Origin: Verrucomicrobiota bacterium
GTDB taxonomy: Bacteria; Verrucomicrobiota; Verrucomicrobiia; Limisphaerales; SIBE01
Direction: 5' to 3'
Length of the DNA stretch: 64,000 nt
Assembly (NCBI GenBank): GCA_016209525.1
Contig: JACQWK010000590.1
Span: 1-64,000, forward strand
The notes beneath the pieces were generated by a model. That model saw only the letters and a list, made by a program, of their open reading frames with translations. It was not told where the DNA came from and ran no database searches. The first letter of the stretch is position 1, and each line of letters opens with the position of its first letter. Below are positions 48,074 through 56,726 of the stretch, one piece after another. The translations under genes were made by a program, and so were the position numbers.

Positions 48074-49696
48074 GTGCTTCTCATAATGAGCCGCTCTATG
48101 AGCCTGACACTTGAAGCACGCTTCAGCCGCAAGGCAGGCATCTTGCCGGCCTCCGATTGCGTTTCGAAATCCCAGAGAGCAGGCGGGCTGGAAGCCTGCC
48201 CTACGCTGGCAGCTCGGCTCTTGAAATGCATGCTGACCTGCACAAATCGTAGGCGGAGCGAGGTAGGGATGCCGCGCCGCGGCGTCCCCGCGCCGTGCAG
48301 GCGCGGAACTGTTCACAACAGGAGAGGAGATTCCTTCATCGGAAACTTACACTGCTCCGCCGCTGCACGCGGCGGTGACGGCGCAGGCGCGCCATCCCTA
48401 CCTTCAGAATGCGCTTCCATCAAACGACTGTGTGAAATATTCGAGCTGCCGCCCGCCTTCCGCTGGTGTCTGATCTTATGGACGGTTCTGCTGCTCTTGC
48501 CGGGTTCGGTGAGCGCTGAGCTTTCGACGGCGACGAACACAGTTCAATCCGCGGCCAGTCAAGCAGGTCCCGACGCAGCCAGAAAGTCCGGGTGGATATT
48601 CAGCGAGGACGGCGAGTTGACGTTTGGTCTCGAGCGGATTTCCTGGCTCCAGCACCCGCTGGCAGGCACGTCTCTGTGGCGCTACGTGGCGTCCGTCCTC
48701 TACGTCCTCCTCGCTCTCGCGGCTGCCAAACTCCTGGATCTGCTCGCCCACGCTTACCTGGTCAAATGGGGAAACCGCTCGAAAGCGAGTCTGAACGAGG
48801 TGGTTGTCGCCTTGCTGGACGGACCGATCAAAGTCATCTGCTTTGTCGTGCTTCTGCACATTGGCCTGCGAGTGCTGAATTGGCCCCAGTGGATCGAAGA
48901 TCTCATCTCCAAAGGCCTGCAGATTGTCGTGGCCGTATCGCTGACCTACATGGCCACCAAATTCGTCGATGTCCTGCTGGTCTATTGGAGAAAACGGACC
49001 GCGGCAGACGCGGACAAAACTTTCGACGAACACTTGTTTCCAATCATCGGCAAGACATTGAAGGCATTTGTCGTTGTCGTTGCGGCGCTGGTCACAGCCC
49101 AAAACTTAGGCGTGAACATCACCAGCTTGCTCGCTTCACTCTCAATTGGAGGCCTGGCCGTCGGCTTGGCGGCGCAGGACACGCTGGCCAATGTCTTCGG
49201 AGCTGTCTCCGTGCTCATCGACAAACCGTTCCGGGTCGGGGACCGCATCAAGCTGGAGGACGTTGATGGGACGGTGGAAACCATTGGTCTGCGCAGCACA
49301 CGGATTCGAAGTCTGGATGGCCATTTGATTACGGTGCCGAACAAGACGATCGGGGGCGCGGTGATCACAAACGTGACACGCCGGCCTACGATCAAGACGG
49401 AGATGAACCTTGGCGTCACTTACGACACCTCGACCGACAAGTTGAAGCGGTCCGTCGAAATCATCAGAGAGGTTTATCGAAGCCATCCCATGACTTCGGA
49501 CCTCATCGTGAGCTTCAACAAATTCGCGGACAGCTCGCTGAACATTCTCGTGGTGCATTGGTGGAACGGCACCGACTACAAGGCCTATCTGGAGGGAATG
49601 CAGGAGCTGAATTTTCAGGTGAAAACACGATTTGACGCGGAACGGATCGAGTTCGCGTTTCCGACGCAGACGGTTTATCTGAAGCAAGAGGCCTAA
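48074..49696 (+). CDS. Mechanosensitive ion channel (MscS family), 5' end overlapped by repeat elements; start uncertain
   Basis: LASLSIGGLAVGLAAQDTLANVFGAVSVLIDKPFRVGDRIKLEDVDGTVETIGLRSTRIRSLDGHLITVPN. Confidence 0.88.
   Translation: MLLIMSRSMSLTLEARFSRKAGILPASDCVSKSQRAGGLEACPTLAARLLKCMLTCTNRRRSEVGMPRRGVPAPCRRGTVHNRRGDSFIGNLHCSAAARGGDGAGAPSLPSECASIKRLCEIFELPPAFRWCLILWTVLLLLPGSVSAELSTATNTVQSAASQAGPDAARKSGWIFSEDGELTFGLERISWLQHPLAGTSLWRYVASVLYVLLALAAAKLLDLLAHAYLVKWGNRSKASLNEVVVALLDGPIKVICFVVLLHIGLRVLNWPQWIEDLISKGLQIVVAVSLTYMATKFVDVLLVYWRKRTAADADKTFDEHLFPIIGKTLKAFVVVVAALVTAQNLGVNITSLLASLSIGGLAVGLAAQDTLANVFGAVSVLIDKPFRVGDRIKLEDVDGTVETIGLRSTRIRSLDGHLITVPNKTIGGAVITNVTRRPTIKTEMNLGVTYDTSTDKLKRSVEIIREVYRSHPMTSDLIVSFNKFADSSLNILVVHWWNGTDYKAYLEGMQELNFQVKTRFDAERIEFAFPTQTVYLKQEA
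48262..48402. repeat. Palindromic element at the 5' end of the MscS ORF
   Basis: GGTAGGGATG...CATCCCTACC, 141 bp (47 codons). Confidence 0.75.
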
Positions 49697-49755
49697 CTTT
49701 TTCGCTCCTTCGTCGCGAAAAAATGAGTTTCAGCCGCGCGAAAAATGCAGAGTGC

Positions 49756-50283
49756 TCACTTGTCCCACGGAGCCGGTTTTGCGGCCTGGACGATCAAGGG
49801 ATCCAGTGGAAGCTTTGCCTGCGCCGCGGCGTTGGTGTTGACGCTGTAGTCCGGCGTCCCAGGCGTATGGAAGCAGATCATCCCCTGCAAGATGGCGAAG
49901 CGCTTGGTCTCGCCGATCGTCAGAATGCGCTTCTGCCGGAGATGTCCAAAAACCTGCTGCAATTTTCTCTCTTCGGAAGAGCTGATGAAAAGGATGTGCG
50001 CTTCGTCCTTGGCATCTTGAACACTGCGGTACGGTTTAACTTCGACGCGATGTCCATGAACAGGTTTGTTCAAGTATTCGGCCAGCCTGCCCTTCCATGG
50101 ATCGCTGCCCAAGATGCCGACAACCAGAGGGAGATTCGTGTCGCCCAGCCTGTTGGTCGGCCATTCGACGAGGCGGGCGAATTCTTGCAGGTAGGCCGCC
50201 CGGGCTTCGAATTCATCCCGAAACACAAACTGGCCGGTCGCTTGCGAGACCAGAAACGCCGCGGCGGTGATCAGGCAGCGCAT
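49756..50283 (-). CDS. YfiR family periplasmic protein
   Basis: FEARAAYLQEFARLVEWPTNRLGDTNLPLVVGILGSDPWKGRLAEYLNKPVHGHRVEVKPY; start at MRCLITAAAF. Confidence 0.8.
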   Translation of the reverse strand: MRCLITAAAFLVSQATGQFVFRDEFEARAAYLQEFARLVEWPTNRLGDTNLPLVVGILGSDPWKGRLAEYLNKPVHGHRVEVKPYRSVQDAKDEAHILFISSSEERKLQQVFGHLRQKRILTIGETKRFAILQGMICFHTPGTPDYSVNTNAAAQAKLPLDPLIVQAAKPAPWDK

Positions 50284-50332
50284 TCGCCAAGTCAACCGTT
50301 TGTGGCTGGGATTCACGCGTAGGTTTCCATGC

Positions 50333-53300
50333 TCACTGCCCCAGCCGGGCGCGGTAGAAGCGGCTTTGCAGGCGGGAATCGAGTGGAGCACTGAACTGGA
50401 CCGATCCCGATTGGTTTTGCAGGGTGACAACGGTGGACCAAGACAAAGGCGGCGATAGACTCGCGGTCGTCTCAATGACGATCGAACCGCCAGCCGGTCC
50501 TCGCAGCCTGAGCACGATCGAATTCAGCGAAACCGTCACCGACTCGATGATACGCTGAGCCTCCACGACCAGCGTGGCCTCACGGCTGATCGCTATTCCT
50601 GCTGCGTTACTCACAACCACGGAATAAATTCCCGCATTCGAAGGCTGAGCGTTTCGAATGGTCAGCGAGGCGTTTGTCGCGCCGACGATATCGGTGCCGT
50701 TGAAACGCCACCGATACTGGAGCGGTTCCGTGCCTGTCGCTGCCACGCTGAAAGTGACGTCAGCGCCTGACTTTACTGTTTGGCTCGCCGGATGTGTGGT
50801 AATTCTAGGTGCCGATGCTGGGGCATTGACATTTAATAGAAAGCTCGAGTCTACTTGCCCGCCGTCCTCGTCGCGTACAGCAATGGTGATCACCACCGTT
50901 CCGGTCTGGTTCGACGCTGGCGTCACGATGACCGTCCGATTTGCACCGGACCCTCCAATCGAAATGCTCGAATTAGGGACCAACCGCTGATCATTCGACG
51001 TGCCCGAGACGACGAGTGAATTGGGCTGAGTTTCCACATCCCCTACGATAAAGGAGATCGACGGCGTCGGCGTGTTCTGCGGAACGGTCTGGCTGGGGAT
51101 GGAGCTAATTGCTGGGAGATCGTTTACCGGGTTAACCGTCAGGACGAATGCCTGGCTCGCGCTGGCGGACTCGTCACTCACAGTGAGAGTGATGGTCGCC
51201 TTGCCAAACCTGTTGGGCAGTGGAGCGATACTCAAAGTACGATTCGAACCGCCTCCGCCTAAGAGCAGGCTGGCCAGAGAGTTTGGAACCAGCAGCTCGT
51301 TTGAAGACGCTGCCTTGACGGCCAATTTGTCCACCGCTGTTTCAGCATCATCCACTGTAAAACTTACCGTGGTAGCCGTGTCCTCGTCGATGACTTGGTC
51401 GGGAGTCACGGATATCGTTGGCGCCGCGTTCGTGGCCGAAACCACCGTCAGTATTGCCGTCTCGCTTGTCGCTGAACCGCACGTGTTCGTCACCGCAACT
51501 GAGTACCTGCCTGAATCCGTGATCTTGGCGTTCGCCAAGGTAAAGGTCGTGTTGGTCGCGGCTGGGATGTTCGCGCCATTAAAGCGCCACTGATACCTAA
51601 GTGCCGGCGTGCCCACGGCGGTTACTCTCAAGGTCGCATTGGAGCCACCGGTCACCTGCTGACTAGTCGGCTGAACTGTTATCACCGGTGGCAGTTCGAT
51701 AGTAGTCTTGGCGAATACGCTGACTTTGAAGTCATCGATCTGCCCTTTGAAGAAGTTCACGAAGTTTGGTTCATTTCCTGAATTCTCACAGCCAATGGTA
51801 ACGTGGTTCGCGCTGTAGGGCGCGGCGCCTGCCGAATTCGCGGCCTCCAGAACCCCATCGACGAAAAGTTTGACCCCAGCCGTGCGAGACAACGAAAGCG
51901 CGACATGATGCCATTGGCCGTCATTGATGGGTGACGTGCCGGCGACGAAGAGGTCGGACGCATTAAAGTAGTGGCCTACGAGGGTTCCTCTCGAACTCAA
52001 TAGGATGTAATCGCCGGGACAGCATCCCCTCCACTGATCGATGCGGAACAAGCCTCCACTTTTGGCTTTCGTCTTGATCCACATTTCGTATGTCCGCTCA
52101 GGGACCTCACCTGGAACTTGCGCGGGAACGTCCACGCGGTCATCCACTCCGTCGAAACTGAGGCTGAAGGCGCCAACGGCCGAATCCGTCGAATAAGCTG
52201 GGCCGTTCACGAGGTCGGCGTTCCGGTTCAGTATGCCCGCGTCCAACGCAACCGCACCAGTTCCCTCCTCAAAAGTGTAGGCAGCGGCGTAACCGGCGTA
52301 AGGCGTAAGCTTGATTTCCGGGTTCTCGACTCTAAGCACGACTTCCGAATATGGACCGACGCCTGGGTTCGACGGCGGGCCGACCGGGCCATCTCCGTAA
52401 AAATTCTGGATACCACGAAAAGCGTAGGTGATCCCAAGACGCAGGCGATAGACGCCCGGGATTTCGGGCGCTTTGAAACTGAATTCCTTGCGCACCAATC
52501 GAGCGCTGCCCTGGAGTTCACCGTTTTCGAGAATGACGAGCGGTGTGTCGGGCTGCCATTCTGCGTGGATACTCTTGAATGTAACGGCGTTCGGATTGAG
52601 TCCGCGTACAGTGTAAGCCAGCGACGATCTGACAGTCTGGCCCGGCAACACGACTTCCGGCAGGTTCCAATAATCCAATCGCTGCATATCCGAAGTATCG
52701 TGCTCTCCGCCGCCCGGACTGTAGTAGCTGCCATTCTGAGCGGACTGATCGAGGAAATAGTCAGCTCGCGGCGGTTTTTCGACTCTCACCAAAACCTCCG
52801 CATAAGGGCCAATGCCAGGATTCGAGGAATCGCCTTTGGGGCCGTCGCCATAAAAATTTTGGATGCCGCGGAAGGCCCAAGTCATCGCCAGACGCATCCG
52901 ATACACGCCTGGCGTGGCTGGCGCAGCAAAAGTGAAGTCCTTGCGGACGGTTCTCGGCGAACCCTGCAACACTCCGTTCTCGATCACCGCGATCGGTTTG
53001 CTCGGCGACCATTCCGCCAAGACGGTCTTATGAACGACCGCATTTGGATTGCTCGAAGTGGCTACAGTGTAGGCAAGCGCGGACTTGACCATTTGTCCGG
53101 GGGCGACAACCCTGGGCATGTTCCAGTAATCGATTCTGAAAGGCGAGCGTTCACCTGGAATGACGTTTTCTCCTCCAGAAGGATTGAAGTAGAGAACGCC
53201 TCCATCAGCGAGGGCTTCCTGGAAATAGTCCCTGTCGGGTGGCGCTTGCACCTGAAACGTGATTTCAGAATACGGCCCGACGCCTGGATTGAGGGAATCT

Positions 53301-54556
53301 CCCTTCGGGCCGTCTCCGTAGAAGTGTTCAATGCCGCGGAAGGCCCATGTCATGGCCAGGCGCAATCGGTAAGAACCGGGCGCCAGCGGGGCGGTGAACT
53401 TGAACTCCCTTCCGACAGTCCTTCCAAACCCTTGCAACCCTTCCTCGAGTCGCAAGGGCAAGTTGGGCAGCCACTCGGGCAAGGCATTCTTGAAAACGAC
53501 GCTGTTCGGGCCGCCTGAAGCCGCCACCGTAAACGCCAAGGCGGATTGGATCGTTTGCCTGGGCCCCAGCACTGGAGGCACGTTCCAATAGTTCAGCCGG
53601 AAAGGCGATCCTTCGCCGGGAATTACGTTCTCGCCTCCATCGGGGCTGAAATACAGAACATTGGCGTCGGCAAGTTCCTGAAGAAACTGGTCCCTGATCT
53701 GATTCGTGAAAGCGACCTCATCCAGCCAACCGCGGTCCTCACCTTCGTCTGTTTCGCCGTCTTTGACGTACGTCCAGCGGATCGTTTGGCAGCCAGGTGG
53801 GATACTTACTCGTCTCTGTTGCCAATCGACGGCGCCCGAGATTCGATTCAATTCCGTTCCGCCGATAGAAAACCGAAGCGCATCAGCATTTCGTTGTGAG
53901 GAAACCTTCCACCAAAAAGAGAGAAATCCCGGACCGACGACAGATGTCTCGATCCATGAGTCCTGGCTGTGGCTCAGGTCGCCGCTTTCAGCCGCGTCTT
54001 CCCCATCATGCGTGGTCATATTCTGGTAAATCCATGTCGCGTTTCCACCGGAGCTCCAATTCAGCCCAATACCGTCCAAGGAGTCCGCCAGCGTAGGATC
54101 CCTAAAAGAAAAAACCTGCCCTGCTGAAAAAACTGGGACCAACGCTAGGACGACAAAAAACACAAACCGGGGAAACCAAAAACCACATGAAAGATGCACA
54201 AGACCTCCAGAGACACCGCGAGCGCAGCGCGGTTCGAGCGTGCCAGTGTAAAGCCGATTTTGTTTCTCATGCATCTTTCCAAGGTCACTCACAGTACGGT
54301 ATTGGGCTCGAAGGCTGTGAATGACCAATTTGCAGCAACCCACCGCCTCAACTGTTCCTCCATCGCAGCGAGCTGAGAGATGGGGCTTTTCCCCACCGCT
54401 GCGGAAGGACTCTGGAGGCTCACTCAGAGCGTGCAGGGGGGCGTGATTTCGTTGCTCGGCTCTCAAATGGCGATTTCGGTTGGAGCAACGCCGCGTCTGG
54501 TATTTCGAGGATTCAAATCTGAGAATGGTATTCATTGGACATGTGCTCACATGCAC
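50333..54556 (-). CDS. Large LamG/Ig-like/cadherin-like multidomain surface protein
   Basis: 1407 aa ORF; three ~150 aa repeats, LamG-like RTYEMWIKTKAKSGG..., Ig-like GTPALRYQWRFNGANIPAATNTTFTLANAKITDSGRYSVAVTN. Confidence 0.8.
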   Translation of the reverse strand: MHVSTCPMNTILRFESSKYQTRRCSNRNRHLRAEQRNHAPLHALSEPPESFRSGGEKPHLSARCDGGTVEAVGCCKLVIHSLRAQYRTVSDLGKMHEKQNRLYTGTLEPRCARGVSGGLVHLSCGFWFPRFVFFVVLALVPVFSAGQVFSFRDPTLADSLDGIGLNWSSGGNATWIYQNMTTHDGEDAAESGDLSHSQDSWIETSVVGPGFLSFWWKVSSQRNADALRFSIGGTELNRISGAVDWQQRRVSIPPGCQTIRWTYVKDGETDEGEDRGWLDEVAFTNQIRDQFLQELADANVLYFSPDGGENVIPGEGSPFRLNYWNVPPVLGPRQTIQSALAFTVAASGGPNSVVFKNALPEWLPNLPLRLEEGLQGFGRTVGREFKFTAPLAPGSYRLRLAMTWAFRGIEHFYGDGPKGDSLNPGVGPYSEITFQVQAPPDRDYFQEALADGGVLYFNPSGGENVIPGERSPFRIDYWNMPRVVAPGQMVKSALAYTVATSSNPNAVVHKTVLAEWSPSKPIAVIENGVLQGSPRTVRKDFTFAAPATPGVYRMRLAMTWAFRGIQNFYGDGPKGDSSNPGIGPYAEVLVRVEKPPRADYFLDQSAQNGSYYSPGGGEHDTSDMQRLDYWNLPEVVLPGQTVRSSLAYTVRGLNPNAVTFKSIHAEWQPDTPLVILENGELQGSARLVRKEFSFKAPEIPGVYRLRLGITYAFRGIQNFYGDGPVGPPSNPGVGPYSEVVLRVENPEIKLTPYAGYAAAYTFEEGTGAVALDAGILNRNADLVNGPAYSTDSAVGAFSLSFDGVDDRVDVPAQVPGEVPERTYEMWIKTKAKSGGLFRIDQWRGCCPGDYILLSSRGTLVGHYFNASDLFVAGTSPINDGQWHHVALSLSRTAGVKLFVDGVLEAANSAGAAPYSANHVTIGCENSGNEPNFVNFFKGQIDDFKVSVFAKTTIELPPVITVQPTSQQVTGGSNATLRVTAVGTPALRYQWRFNGANIPAATNTTFTLANAKITDSGRYSVAVTNTCGSATSETAILTVVSATNAAPTISVTPDQVIDEDTATTVSFTVDDAETAVDKLAVKAASSNELLVPNSLASLLLGGGGSNRTLSIAPLPNRFGKATITLTVSDESASASQAFVLTVNPVNDLPAISSIPSQTVPQNTPTPSISFIVGDVETQPNSLVVSGTSNDQRLVPNSSISIGGSGANRTVIVTPASNQTGTVVITIAVRDEDGGQVDSSFLLNVNAPASAPRITTHPASQTVKSGADVTFSVAATGTEPLQYRWRFNGTDIVGATNASLTIRNAQPSNAGIYSVVVSNAAGIAISREATLVVEAQRIIESVTVSLNSIVLRLRGPAGGSIVIETTASLSPPLSWSTVVTLQNQSGSVQFSAPLDSRLQSRFYRARLGQ

Positions 54557-54557
54557 C

Positions 54558-56726
54558 TCAAAACGCGTAAGTCAGCTTAACTCGGAAGGTTCGGCCATTC
54601 TGTTCAAACCAATCCTGGAAATGGCGCGGGGTGGCTGGATCGCGATACTCCCGATCAAGAAAGTTGTAAACGCTCCCGGAGAATTCCAGGCCCTTTAACA
54701 GGTTTTGACTAAAAAGCGTGAAATTGACGACGCCGAATCCGGCCACTTCCCTATCTTTATTCCTCCACGTTTCACGTCTGCTTGTGTATTGAAATTCCAG
54801 GCCAGCCAAGACTCTGTCCAAATACAGCGGAACAGTGAGGTTCGCCTTGCCGAGATGCTTCGGCGAGTCAGGAATGGGATCACCTGTGGTTCGGTCGTCC
54901 GTCTCCTGGAAGGTGTAGCTAAGCCTTCCGCGGAGTCCGTTCGCCCAGTGACCCTCGAGTCCCAGTTCGAGCCCCTGGGCTTCGACCTTGCTCACGTTTT
55001 GGAACGCCTCCTTCTTGAACTCGATCAAGTCATCCATCTGATTGAAAAAGCCCGACACAGTTCCCCGCAATCGTTCTCCAACCTGCTGTTCGTAAACGAG
55101 TTCGTAGCTCGTGATCGTTTCGTGGTTGATGCCTCCGGGTCGCGCCAAGCTGAGTTCGAAGAGACTTGGGGCTCTGAAAGCTGTGCCGTAAATCGCTTTA
55201 ATTGCGGAGGTCTCTACCGGGTTGTAGATCAAGGCCGCTCGCGGGCTGTCACTCGAACCTATCCCTCGAACCTCGTCGTACCGAATGCCAGCGCTCAGGT
55301 GTAGCTTCCGATGCAATTCCGTGTCGCTGTGAATGTAGAAACCGTAGCTATGAGACCCACCTGCCCGAACTGGCGAAACAACTGGACCAGGATCGAGCTC
55401 AAAATACAATTCCTGGCGGAAATCGTCTCGATATTCCGCCCCTGCAGAAACCGCGATCCGGTCGTTCCAGAGAGTTCGGGCGAGCTGAAGCTCACTGCCC
55501 CACCGTTCGCCTACTTGGAATTCTGTCGATAGCAAACCAGGCGATGGATAAACGGCCTTGAGATCGTTCCGATCGTAATACATTCGCGCCATGACATCGA
55601 CGACATCGGGGAACTCATGGCTGAACTTGAAAGCGACGTAACTTCGGTCATAAGAACTCCGAGACCTTGGATCGTTAAACACGATACCGATGGGCGCCGT
55701 GGGATCGACCTTTTCCCTATGAAGAAAACTGCCCTGCAAAGTGAAATCGCGGTAGCTCAAGCTGCTGAAGAAGCTTCCGAACTGATCGGCGTCCCTGCCC
55801 TGTGCGATCCCATTATTCTGGTTAGGAGTATTGAAGTCCGGATAGAAAAGTCGTTCTGGCCCTTGGCTGTCGTAGACTGACCCAGACAAAAGTAACTCCA
55901 GTCCATTCTGGAATAGGCGGCCGTAGCTCAATCTTCCTTTATAGGTGTCGTAACTCCCCGCCTCAGCGGACGTTTCCAATCCATTCCTTTGGAAATCTCC
56001 TCCTAATCGAGTGACGACGTTGATTACCCCAAAGAATGCATTGTTCCCGTAAAGCACCGAGCCTGGGCCGCGGATCACTTCCACGCGGTCGATGAGGTCA
56101 ATATCCAGAGGAAACTCAGTTCCGATGAAAGCGCCGTCTGATACATTGTCGTTGACACGGTGGCCATCGACCAGGACGAGCACGCGGTTATTGAAGTCGG
56201 CACGGCTGAATCCGCGCGCCCCAAGGTAGGAATGATTCCGGTCGTAGGAGACGTGAAATCCACTGAGGGTTCGGAGAATATCCGACAGTGTTCGATGGCC
56301 ATATTTTTGGATCTCGTCGCGCGTGACGACGGTCACCGCCGAAGGGGCTTGCAGGAGCGGTTGTTCCCACTTGGAGGCGCCATAGACTTTCGGGAAAGCA
56401 ACCTTGGTTGCCAGCAAGGCGCTGTGGTTCGTCAAAATCGATGAAGGTTCTTGAATCGTTCCGCCTGGTTCAGCTCCTCTTTCGTCCTCCGTGAGGACGA
56501 AAGCCAAGGCCACAGCGGCGAGCCTGAATACTGCATAAGTTTTTCTGCCCGCCGCGCCGGCGCGTTGGTGCGGCGCAAACCTGAAGTCTGCCGTATCGCC
56601 GACTTGTGGTCGGCACTTGGTTGCATCTGCAGGTGCATCCTGACCTCGTGCAGGAAAGAAAGCTGCCAACATGCGACTCCACGCTGAGCTCGTGAGAATC
56701 ATCTCCGCCGGGAGTTCAGCGTTCAT
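54558..56726 (-). CDS. TonB-dependent receptor with plug domain
   Basis: APSAVTVVTRDEIQKYGHRTLSDILRTLSGFHVSYDRNHSYLGARGFSRADFNNRVLVLVDGHRVND; C-terminal ...TFRVKLTYAF. Confidence 0.9.
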   Translation of the reverse strand: MNAELPAEMILTSSAWSRMLAAFFPARGQDAPADATKCRPQVGDTADFRFAPHQRAGAAGRKTYAVFRLAAVALAFVLTEDERGAEPGGTIQEPSSILTNHSALLATKVAFPKVYGASKWEQPLLQAPSAVTVVTRDEIQKYGHRTLSDILRTLSGFHVSYDRNHSYLGARGFSRADFNNRVLVLVDGHRVNDNVSDGAFIGTEFPLDIDLIDRVEVIRGPGSVLYGNNAFFGVINVVTRLGGDFQRNGLETSAEAGSYDTYKGRLSYGRLFQNGLELLLSGSVYDSQGPERLFYPDFNTPNQNNGIAQGRDADQFGSFFSSLSYRDFTLQGSFLHREKVDPTAPIGIVFNDPRSRSSYDRSYVAFKFSHEFPDVVDVMARMYYDRNDLKAVYPSPGLLSTEFQVGERWGSELQLARTLWNDRIAVSAGAEYRDDFRQELYFELDPGPVVSPVRAGGSHSYGFYIHSDTELHRKLHLSAGIRYDEVRGIGSSDSPRAALIYNPVETSAIKAIYGTAFRAPSLFELSLARPGGINHETITSYELVYEQQVGERLRGTVSGFFNQMDDLIEFKKEAFQNVSKVEAQGLELGLEGHWANGLRGRLSYTFQETDDRTTGDPIPDSPKHLGKANLTVPLYLDRVLAGLEFQYTSRRETWRNKDREVAGFGVVNFTLFSQNLLKGLEFSGSVYNFLDREYRDPATPRHFQDWFEQNGRTFRVKLTYAF

